Shown in pieces: positions 23,141-32,872 of a stretch of 64,000 bases of DNA. Source of the stretch: Rotaria macrura (Eukaryota > Rotifera > Eurotatoria > Philodinida > Philodinidae); NCBI GenBank assembly GCA_900239685.1, contig OENT01000650.1:24545-88544 (forward strand), written 5' to 3'. Made by a program: the position numbers and the translations under genes. The notes below the pieces were generated by a model. The model had not been told where the DNA came from. It ran no database searches and worked only from the letters and a program-made list of their open reading frames with translations. Position 1 is the stretch's first letter; each line of letters begins with the position of its first letter.

Positions 23141-23955
23141 GATATCATGATGCCTGTTGAGAATTTCCCGGAAATTCGACAATTTTCCATAGACGAAAGC
23201 TATTTCTGGAAATCGTCATGCGTTACTGAAAATCAGAACGAACTATCGATATCCTAACAGAATCTCAGCAATCATTAACTCCATATCCATAGCACAAGCG
23301 GTACCCTATGATACTTTCTTCGATCAACGACACACTTTCAAGTCATCAAAATTCACAGGGATAAACTACTAAGTACAAATATCATTCATCTTGGTATTCG
23401 TGCAACAGAGTTATTATTTGATGTAAAAAATTGCAATCTAGCACAAACAGCCACGATAATTCCCTCAATATAGGTTCGGTGAAAGTGCTGACGCTTTATC
23501 TCTCTTTATTATGGCCAGCATGCCCTTTCGCGTCACCCAAACTGAGTTAATTAACATTTGTGCGTGCCATCGTGTTTCTGCAGCAACTAAACAAAGTGAT
23601 ATTGCTTGTGCGTATTCGATGGCGTGCATTAGCCACACCCATACAAATTGATATGACCTGTGTGCTAAATCACAATTTTTTCATCAAGCGATAACTCTGT
23701 TGCACGTATAACAAGATGAATGATATTTGTATTTAGCAGTTTATCACCGTGGACTTTGATGAGTTAAAGTGTGTCGTTGATCGAAGAAAGTATCATAGGG
23801 TACCGTTTGTGCTATGGATATGGAATTAATGATCGATGAGAATCGATTAGGATATCGGTAGTTCGTTCTGATTTCCAGTTAGGCATTTTGATTTCCAGAA
23901 ATAGCTGTCATCTATGAAAAGTTGTTGAGTTTCCTGGAAACCCTCGGAAGATATC
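23141..23955. mobile_element. 815-bp foldback element with ~300-bp inverted arms
   Basis: The left arm (23141 to about 23447) and right arm (about 23660-23955) are imperfect reverse complements along their whole length. Shared landmarks include agctatttctgg, atcagaacgaact, ccatatccatagcacaa, cggtaccctatgatac with the adjoining tttcttcgatcaacg, and atatcattcatctt. Both ends carry GATATC. The roughly 210-bp centre is more GC-rich and has no frame. Long arms with no transposase define a foldback-type non-autonomous element. By eye the arms agree at most positions, with scattered indels. Confidence 0.85.
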
Positions 23956-26830
23956 ACATGGTATTATTGTACCACTATGAATTGGTATAGGTGTAATCGA
24001 TAGAGAAGATTGAATCTAAACAAGAGTCCATGTATCCAAATCAATCCCATATTTTAAGATGAATAATCTAATGATCAATGACTTAAATGGACGCTGTATT
24101 ATCCATGAGTATCTGTGGAAACATGCTGAGCATTATACAAATCGGTCATGGTAGTTCTAGTTGATTATTCTTTTAGTCTTCATTACGGTATTCATGAGTT
24201 GATATATGAAATTATTTCTCTGCGAACTGCTCAATAAAAAAACATTTTAGCGAAGACTAAAAGAAAAAGATGACTTTGGTAGATAGGAGATTCACATTTC
24301 GTTGGAGACTGCTATGAAGATACGAAACTCAATCGGTATTAGTTTATGTTCATAGAAAATTTAAATAAACTTTACATTCAAAGTAACTTTCTTCAAATTC
24401 ATTTTCATATACACAAGCCATCCATTTTCTCGGATTACTGGGAAACAGTAGTGTGCTGGAAAGACCGTATTTTATCATTACTACTTCGACGGCTGTTTGA
24501 TTTTTGTTAACTTCTGCAAGACTTGAGACTATAGAGTCTATGGTATGAAATCATAATCGGTATTAGTGAATAAGTTACGATTGTTTTGATAAGGAAACCA
24601 AATTTTTTCAACAAACAATTAGAAATCAAATTTAAGTCACATCGTCGTACCAGTGGAATTGTTGTCATCGGAATACAACAACAGCTCTTATTGCGTTCTT
24701 TACGTAAATAGAGTTGTGAGTGAGTGTTATATTTCAGACTGTATTTCAAACAGAACAAGAACCTTGTTGAAAATTGATTAATCTTTAACAATTTTCAAGT
24801 TGAAAAATATTTCTTTCATAATTTTGTTCGGAGACTGATGTCTATTTGTAGAAGCTTCCACTTGAAATATTAGATTTTTTACAGTATGGTGGTCGTTGTG
24901 TAAAAGATGTATTCATTTAAATAGTTTTAATCGCAAGGAGAAAAGCAGACTTCTGTACTTCAGAAGTACAGAAGTACAGAAGTACGAAGAATTACCAAGA
25001 AGTACTGAAGTCTGCTTATATTCCCCTTTGGTTTATCCTCAGATATAACTGCTCTACGACATTTTAAACTAATGTTAAGATCCAAATAGGTGATAGTTGT
25101 CGATGTAGATTAAGTTTTTTCTTACAGGGCGATCAAAAAAAGTATATGTCACAGAATTCTTGGACTGTGAGAAACCTATATTAGTGAGTTTTTTACTGAA
25201 ACTTGTTTGAAACCAACACGAGCTAAATATTATAAAAGGACTTCGTTCATGTTTCAATATCGTTGAATCATAGATGGTTTGCCGTTTTTCTGGTAAAAAA
25301 AGTTTGTGAACAAACTTTTTAGGTACATGTATTAAAATTGAAAGTGTCTCGATTCAAAAATCACTCAAAACAAGCACTTTCTCATTGTTCTTCATAGTAC
25401 ATGAGCAATGAATAATCGATCAAATTGATCCATTCTTACAAATTTTCTCGTATGAAATATATAGTGCTATATTTGTGTTACAATGTAAATAGAATGACGG
25501 TAGGTTATTGTTCTTCAACATACAGACAATAGAGCAAGCAGAATCTGCATGTTACGATAATTTCTTTTTTGAAAAACATAGTATCAACCAAGACCGTTTG
25601 ATCCTTGAAGAGTATTTATTGATCACAGACCTTTCTTGTGAGATTCACCAAGATTTTGTATACAAGCCAATATTAAATTCCTCTTGTCAAAATATATTCT
25701 ATGTTCCATGTCATCATACATAGCTAAAGGTCAATCAAACATCATATCCTTTTTCTCTCTATCAAATAAAACGTTCCACGGCTTTTTCACTCTCTCCTTG
25801 ATCATGTTTATATTCGTCATTCCACATTAGTTCATTTGGCTTTCAAAACATTTTATCCTACAATTTATTAAAACAACATAAAACTTTAGAATGTATATTT
25901 CTCACCAGACCATGTATGATTTGCAGAAACAATGCATTAGTACATGATATGGATCAGGATGAATTATCTTGCATTTAAATAGAATGATTCAATATCATAA
26001 ATGCAACGCTCTAGCCAATTGAGCGCGTTTTTAAAATATTACGATTGAATTTTTACAATAAATATTCGATATGTTAGCCGATGAGTCACAGATTTTAATA
26101 TTCCAAAGCAATTTGTTGTGAGAATGTTGATGGTGAATATTAGTTTAAATTATTATAGTTTCTCTTAGAAATTTTTTCCGGTGATTGTATCTTAGATTCG
26201 TGCATGATATTATCTAATTAAAGATATTCCACATATTTTGCATCAGTTCTCTCAGATATTCACCATCAAAAACCAACAAGGAAAAAGAATCACTTTTAGA
26301 TATGTGTAATTATTTATATATACTGTTGATCTTTAGAACTGTGCGAAAGATATCTCAAAACTTAAAAAATTCAAGTAACTATGTTAGGTTAATCATATCC
26401 GGCAAATAAATACAACTAAGACATCAAATATGTGCAGACGTGATGAGTAAAAGAATAACCAGTAAAAAAATAGTTGTAGCAGAGGATGAAAATATGGATG
26501 TTGTGACACATAAGAAAGGGTAAACTACAGAAACTAGTGAATATAGCTTATCTTGACCCATTTATTAATGGATAACCTATTGAATCACACCAATAAATAG
26601 ACGAACGAATAAACAAAGAGTTCATCGATGAGTCATTGTATTTCCAATCAAAAATTACAATGAGTCCATGAATAAATTACCTTTAAAATGGAACAATCTA
26701 TAAAAATCGTTTAGTTTAATGTGAATTTCACTTCAATTTATGAGTAAATATTCAAGTGTATTACTATGCATGTTCAATCATAATGCAAAAATAAACAATA
26801 TGGCGGTCAATAAATGGTCGCACCCATATG
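23956..26830. other. Intergenic, no gene supported
   Basis: No supported coding region. It contains the small palindromic repeat at 24935-25027 and, on the minus strand near 26024-25990, a D-arm-like tRNA word that does not continue into a full tRNA. Confidence 0.45.
24935..25027. repeat. Short inverted repeat with AGAAGTAC core
   Basis: The outer words aaggagaaaagcagacttc and gaagtctgcttatattcccctt pair as an imperfect inverted repeat. The centre is a run of agaagtac units on one strand and their complements on the other. About 93 bp; possibly a tiny MITE. Confidence 0.55.
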
Positions 26831-27562
26831 CAGTGTTTCTAACGTTAAGTACCCCAAGCAGAAGCAAAGTACCCAGGTCACCATCGATTTTGGAAAAGTA
26901 CCGTGTTTTGCACTTTGAAAATAAAAACAAAGTACCCTCAGAGTACTTTGGAAAATAAAAATGTACTTTGTTTGATTTCTCACACCATTATTATCAAACT
27001 GTTCAGAATCCTCTTATTTATGTTTAGACTTGTTTTACTTGTAGTTGTAGCTGAGAATTCTTCTTTATTTAACTCGAATTCATCTTCGATCCGCCATTTA
27101 GATTTAGATTTGTCAAATACATCTCTTATTCGTTTGTTTTGGTTTCATAATTATCTCTTTTTTGATTTATTTTCTTCAAATTCATAAATCTATTTGTTTG
27201 ATGCCATACAAGAAAAAATGAAGTGAGTCACATAAGTATATACATTATTCTTTTTTTTCGTCTTATATATATCACAGTAAAGTAGTTAATTCAGAAGTAT
27301 CACTTAAACATGATCAGATATGTGTACATATTTAAGTTAATAATAAATGTTGTATTTTTTTATTTCGTTTTCTTTTGAATAAGAATAAATTTCTACTAAA
27401 AGACTGATTCAAAGATAACTTTGTATTTTGTTTTCTTCATTAGTTTTAATCTATGGTAATTTGAGGTACTTAATTACCTAAACCAAAGTACCAATAGATA
27501 CTTTGTTAATAAGTATAAAGTACCCATTTGTACTTACTTTTAGATTTCCATTAGAAACGCTG
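26831..27562. mobile_element. hAT-like MITE with perfect 8-bp target duplication
   Basis: The 732-bp unit begins cagtgtttctaacg and ends ttagaaacgctg, inverted ends differing at one or two positions. The 8-bp word cccatatg directly flanks it on both sides (26823-26830 and 27563-27570). CAG-type ends with 8-bp duplications are the hallmark of hAT transposition. Both subterminal zones are crowded with GTAC(C/T) and AAAGTAC words, possible transposase-binding sites. The interior has only A+T-rich chance frames, so it depends on a transposase elsewhere. The intact duplication implies a fairly recent insertion. Its right end lies 46 bp before the start codon of the next gene. Confidence 0.88.
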
Positions 27563-27608
27563 CCCATATGAATGAATTGATGTACTTCAGTTAAAATAAG
27601 CAAGTGCT

Positions 27609-28091
27609 ATGTCGAAAGAAAACGTCACTGCGCTTGTTGCATCAACAATTGATGAGCCATCGTCAGATACCATAACTACAACTGATTTTAATTCTGATCA
27701 TAATCAATCAACTCGTCCATCTACGCCTTTACCAAATATTTCGTCGGGTGAGTTAGAAGTTAACGATATCGTGGTAGTTGCTTGCTTGAATGGTAAGATA
27801 GAATATTTGTCATACAAACAATACACAATTATCATTTATACTATAGGATCTTATCGTTTGGCTCGTGTATCACAACTTGGATCAGATGGAATCAAAGTAA
27901 CATATTTTGTAGGACCACGATATAGCATTGACGTCAGAAAGGCCGAAGAATATATCGTATGTGAAGATATTATTCTCGTACTTGACAAAATGATATCACT
28001 CAAAGCTAAATGGTATAGCATTAGTGACATCGACCTGAATCTAATACTTGAACACATTTCGCAACGTCGGTTACTTACTGGTAAATACTAA
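27609..28091 (+). CDS. Two-exon gene with possible Tudor/SH3-like segment
   Basis: Exons 27609-27792 and 27847-28091 flank a 54-bp gtaaga..ctatag intron that is also open in frame. The spliced product is 142 residues, or 160 if the intron is retained. The first ~45 residues are Ser/Thr/Asp-rich and look disordered. Splicing then joins VNDIVVVACLN to GSYRLARVSQLGSDG and IKVTYF, a strand pattern like Tudor/chromo-type SH3 barrels; that reading is inference. The C-terminus (NLILEHISQRRLLTGKY) is repeated at 30061-30120. The family is not recognised. A hAT-like MITE sits where the promoter or 5' UTR should be, which may affect expression. Confidence 0.6.
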   Translation: MSKENVTALVASTIDEPSSDTITTTDFNSDHNQSTRPSTPLPNISSGELEVNDIVVVACLNGKIEYLSYKQYTIIIYTIGSYRLARVSQLGSDGIKVTYFVGPRYSIDVRKAEEYIVCEDIILVLDKMISLKAKWYSISDIDLNLILEHISQRRLLTGKY

Positions 28092-28590
28092 GAAAGATAT
28101 TACAATTTCTAGAACGATTTTGAAATTCATCATTCTAACATTTTCTATCAGAAAACGATTTTAAGCTTTAGCAAATTGTGCATCAACATAATGCGAAATA
28201 ATTGAGGCGGGTAATCTTTGGACCTCCAACCATAATAACATGAAACTATAGTAACATCAAAATAATGAATTTCAAAATCATTTAAGGAGTTGTGAATGAA
28301 TCTTGATACGATATTTTTCGTTTATAATAAATGTTGACATTTAGAAAAATTGATCAATCACGATTCGATTGCTGAACAGTTAATTTGTGTAAAAAATGAA
28401 CTACGTATATTTGGGAAAACAAGAACAGTAAGTTGCACTGAGTAATTCATGGTGTAGATTAGCACTTCCGAAATGATGTTTACAGTAATTCAGTTGATTT
28501 TAATTGAAGTTCTGGAAAGGTAACATCTTACATATTGTTAAGCTAAATCAAATTTAAACGGAAATAGTTTTATATAAACCGATAGAATTG

Positions 28591-28849
28591 TGTATGCATC
28601 AAGTTTAGCGCCGCCGTGTATTTATCTGACAAGCTTATTTTTTTTTGAGCTCATTGTTTTCTATTGGAGATTGAACTATATATTAACTTTACATCTCATA
28701 ATGAATAGAATTCTCGCTGCATACATCAACTTTAGCGCCACCGTGTATTTGTCTAATGAGCTTTTTTTTGAGCTCATTGTTTTCTATTGGAGATTGAAAC
28801 TATACATTAACTCGACATCTCATGAATGAATAGAAGTCTTTTCTCTCGC
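28591..28849 (+). repeat. Tandem duplication, two ~127-bp copies
   Basis: Copy one (28591-28717) and copy two (28718-28849) share tttagcgcc(g/a)ccgtgtattt and tgagctcattgttttctatt, then ttggagattgaa and catctcat. They differ by point changes and small indels. Non-coding; a short frame through it just reads the repeat twice. Confidence 0.8.
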
Positions 28850-28985
28850 TAAAATTGCTTTGTTTATCATTGTCCTATTTCTGCTTCTGTTGGAACTTAC
28901 GCTCCTAGAGTCGTTCAAATAAAATTTAAAAAATTTAGTTCTTTTTCTTACATAGATTAGTTTTCTTTATATTTTTATTTTGAAG

Positions 28986-29447
28986 GAACGAGCTAAATTT
29001 ATTCACGATATGGAACAAATTCTATTGGGTGGTAACATCACAACAAAAGAAGGATTTGAAATGGCTCTCAATTATGCTAAAAACAAAACACTTAACATCA
29101 CTTTCGAAATTATTATAATTTCGATAATTAATCAAGTTGAACATAGATTCAATATTAACTCAAGTGCTACAGTGGACGATCTTGTGGAATTTGTTGCACA
29201 AGCGTGCTTTTGCGGTCAAACAATCGATATATTTGATCAAATTATCATGGGTAATAATAATCAAAACATGAAAGTCTTTCTAAGACGATGTCTGGCTGAA
29301 CTTAGTATGTATCCTTTTTTCAAGAATTCATAATACTCTTCTCTTATTATAGCGGCATTGGTGAAAAATCAGAAAGATGTGGAACATGAATTCATATTAC
29401 GGTGCTTGGAACTGTCATCCAAAATCATAAAGAATCAATTATTGTGA
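28986..29447 (+). CDS. Orphan two-exon gene fragment (3' end)
   Basis: Exon one (28986-29304) follows a ttttgaag acceptor and gives helical sequence (FIHDMEQILLGGN, DDLVEFVAQACFCGQTIDIF, FLRRCLAEL). A 48-bp intron (gtatgt..ttatag) leads to exon two (29353-29447), reading TALVKNQKDVEHEFILRCLE and ending TGA. The join is in frame. The start codon must lie in an upstream exon I could not identify; the open frame here has no ATG before the acceptor. The family is not recognised. It may belong with the preceding gene as one longer transcript, but I found no connecting splice phase. Confidence 0.5.
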
Positions 29448-30060
29448 GAGAACTTTTTGATATTGCTCTTTTTTTTCGCTACGTGTATGTTCTAATTTTT
29501 ATTGTTAAACAAGTCAGATACCATGATTGGGTTGATAAAATACCTGTAAAAATTTGGTATTAACATAGCTTCAGAATATGTTTCAGATTTGGTAAACCTT
29601 ATTTTCTCGTTTCCGGATACTCAGACTGTTACACTAAAGATTACATCTCAAGATATAATTTATCTGCATCATCTGTTGATATCGGATATAATTGATTAAG
29701 CGATTCTGACAATGATTTAAGTTTGCATCAGATATAATTCAGAAACTGAATACAGTCTACGAAAAATTCGTTATCCACGGTAACGCAAATACGAGAACGA
29801 TTATCAAAAAATAACATTGTTAAAGTTTGGATGATTTTGTAAATGGAAGTGCATCAATTCAACAAAATATAATATCATGGCTCGGTGTGCTTTCAATATT
29901 TCATTGTATGTTAATTTCGACAGATTGCTTTATTCGCAAGCGAAATAAATGATTTTTCTTGATTCAATTGAATGCAACAAGGATAGAGCGAGTTTGGCTT
30001 CCTTTTTACATTGAAATAAATTTATTGTCATAGATAAAATAGTAAAGCATCATTAAAATT
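29448..30060. other. Intergenic, no gene supported
   Basis: A+T-rich with stops in all frames. Confidence 0.5.
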
Positions 30061-30175
30061 GACCGGAATTTAATACTTGAACATATTTCACAACGTCGGT
30101 TACTTACCGGTAAATACTGAGAAAGTTCTTAAAATTTCTTGAACCATCTTGAAATTCATTATTCTAACATTCTTC
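30061..30175 (+). pseudogene. Duplicated last-exon fragment of the 27.6-kb gene
   Basis: This 115-bp segment copies the end of the 27609-28091 gene and about 60 bp of its 3' flank. It reads NLILEHISQRRLLTGKY in the same frame and ends in TGA where the other copy has TAA. Over those 17 codons every base difference is silent. No upstream exon of this copy was found, so it is scored as a truncated paralogue. Confidence 0.65.
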
Positions 30176-31440
30176 GATGATTTTTCTACAGCACTTCAAG
30201 TTAGTTCATACGAGTTGAATCTTTAAAGATGTATTGATGGTATATTATTCTACAATGTAAATAATATAGATTATTGGACTCTTTTGTTGGTTCCTTTTCT
30301 AATGCAAAAGTCATTTCATACTGTAGAGTTTCACTCAAAGAGAAAAAAGGAAAACATTCAGAAAATATTTTTTTCATTTTATTTAGTTCAGTGAATAGTC
30401 TACACGTTCGTTTATCTTTTATTGAATATGATGAAATCAAAATGTATGCAAAGTTTAATAGAAAATTAAAAAAATCTGTCTCTTTTGTTTGAACTTTAAG
30501 TGATATGATATCATGTTTTTATCAATAAAATGTGATCTATAAGAAAAGGAATGGGCTCTTTGAATAGAACAGGTGGTTCGTATTCATTTTTGAGTACATA
30601 TGCACAAAAACAATAAGGTTGGCTTTAAATACAGTGGCAACTTTTTTTAATTCTCTACGTAAAAAAGCATTGTTTTAAAAATATAGAAGTATTTGTAAAA
30701 TTATAATTTTCTGTGACGTAGAGCACTTTTCCTGCCTGTCTCGAGTCGAGGTACACCGGAGACGCTTTATATTGTTTATTTTTCCAAAAGATTATCGTTG
30801 AATAAAATGACTATGCTTACTTTTCCATCACTACAACTCATACCCAATATCATGATGCATTGGATTATAATGACTTAAGAATACTTGTTGATTCCACATT
30901 CATATAAAGTTTCCATGTTACCAGTATAATATGACAGGCAATATCCAAACAGGGATGTTTCATGGTAAAGTAAATACGTGAAAAATGAAAGTGAAACAAA
31001 ATATTCTTGTCTGCAACAACTACAACTATGTACAGAAAGGGCGACAGAAGAAAGCAATGAAAACTCGATAATGTTATGCTTTGGATATATTAATTATTGA
31101 AATTTTAGCACGAATGATTATAAGCAAAATGGCAAAATTCATGTGTCCACAGTCAACAAATATGTTCCCGATATTTATCGGTTAATGAACCTGTGAATTG
31201 GTGAAGCCATATGAAGATATTCACAGCTAATTGAAGTTGATTTCAAAATTCATTAATGAAAAAGAAATCCCATGAAAATAAAAAAAATACTAAAATTTCA
31301 TTCAAGAATCAAAAAGCCATATATTCTATTTGAAGAAAGTCTAATTTGTTAGCACTGCTGTCAACTTTATCCAATATTTACTCACATGATTAATTAAACG
31401 GAGAAAAAAATTAAAACTAAATGTACTGTCTGCGAAGCAG
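30176..31440. other. Intergenic, no gene supported
   Basis: Only short overlapping frames on opposite strands; no motifs. Confidence 0.5.
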
Positions 31441-31698
31441 CCCAGTGAAAAATTTTCGCTGATTTTAATCGAATTATTCTGCAACAAAATCAAAATTGAA
31501 ATCGATTGATAATTTTGATTATCGTACATCACGACTTAACCATTACTTGATATTGCTNNNNNNNNNNNNNNNNNNNNNNNNAGCAATATCAAGTAATGGT
31601 TAAGTCGTGATGTACGATAATCAAAATTATCAATCGATTTCAATTTTGATTTTGTTGCAGAATAATTCGATTAAAATCAGCGAAAATTTTTCACTGGG
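31441..31698. repeat. Perfect 117-bp inverted repeat around an N gap
   Basis: The left arm 31441-31557 (starting cccagtgaaa) and right arm 31582-31698 (ending tttcactggg) are exact reverse complements, separated only by 24 N. Exact identity with the gap at the very centre suggests either a true palindrome that sequencing could not cross or an assembly join of the same fragment in both orientations. Confidence 0.9.
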
Positions 31699-31784
31699 AA
31701 GATGACTATAATGATGTCACATAATAGGTATAGTACTGCGTATACCGATTTACTTTTCGTTCCGTTGGTATTCGCTTCAACCTT

Positions 31785-32872
31785 TCACTGGAGCACAGGG
31801 GTGTTTTCAGCAAAATATTTGTGACTATCAGCATTCATGATTGCTTTCGATGTATAGGTCACAGAGAGACTTTTACTTACCGGCTGACCGTATACATAGC
31901 CTTGAATACCAGCAACGACTGTGAAGTGAGAAATCTCGTGAACCAATGTGTCACAGCCTTCGAGTCCGTGCCAGCCGTATCAGTCGACCAAAAGATTGGA
32001 CATAGGTAGATTGTGTTGGGTTGATTTGGACAAACATATGCGTAACTGTTGGCAACAGTACAGCTACAGCTGAAAGTCAATTTTGGAGAACCTATCGTTT
32101 TGTTGATATTTTGGAAGTGCATGTTGATGGTATTCCAATTTATTGACGCAAATGCACCAAACCAAGTTGAATAGCGGCCTGTTCCATAAGATTTGATGTT
32201 ACTCAAATAGCTTAGAGAAGTAATGGTATAGGTTAAAGCTGAAGACACTGCAGAAACAATTTGCGATATTTGAGCCGTTGAACAGAAAACATAGGGAAGA
32301 GGGACTGCTCGTCGTTTGCGTGTATTGTCCATGCTTGTTTATTCGTGCTCGATATTAAAGCGACCTTCGACAGTCAATCCAATATGGTTCGACTCAGTAT
32401 TGGATGGCACACTACTATTGGATCCCGAGAGAATACTTTTCGGTGTTTTAACCGGCTTAAAGATAACTCGATCGATAAGCATATTGTATTTTATTGAATA
32501 ATTGCAGGTTTTTTTCATGTCATATCCTGATGATAGGCGAACGAGAGTAGTTATAGTGTGGCCTGATAGTAGAAGTGTCATATCATCAGCAGTCGGTGTA
32601 GCTCGTTTGATTGGTGAACCAATATAATCAACGAGCATGTCATTACAGGTGACTTGGAATAACGGATTACATAATTCATTGCCTGGTAAACACCATTTAT
32701 GAATGTATGCTGTGTTGTTGCCAATGTTGCTATATTCCACGTTCGCAGCAACATCTTCTGTTCTAGTAAACTTCAGGTGACTTCCAACTAGTCTAACTTT
32801 TAGATCAGTTGCATACACGTTAATCATCATCATTACAATCAACATGTTTAAAAGGAAATACTGCTGACTCAT
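31785..32872 (-). pseudogene. M35-type (peptidyl-Lys endopeptidase-like) metalloprotease, broken
   Basis: Relic of a secreted zinc endopeptidase. Residues 1-22 form a signal peptide (LLNMLIVMMMINVYA). A beta-rich propeptide/N-domain follows (to about residue 175), then the catalytic domain with WFGAFAS, YAYVCPNQPNTIYLC and the zinc-binding HEISH (31940-31926). The end resembles family members around MNADSHKYFAENTP. Three defects are visible: an in-frame TAA at 32341-32339, a frameshift near 31944-31953 just before HEISH, and Gly where the third zinc ligand Asp is expected in the GTxDxxYG motif. Its length (~361 codons) fits the mainly fungal and bacterial family. No introns. Acquisition from fungi is inferred. 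Confidence 0.8.

Noticed and set aside
25988-26026. tRNA-like D-arm (minus strand gcgctcaattggctagagcg)
   Set aside because: No matching acceptor stem, anticodon arm or T-arm (GGTTCGA-type) follows; at best a tRNA fragment.
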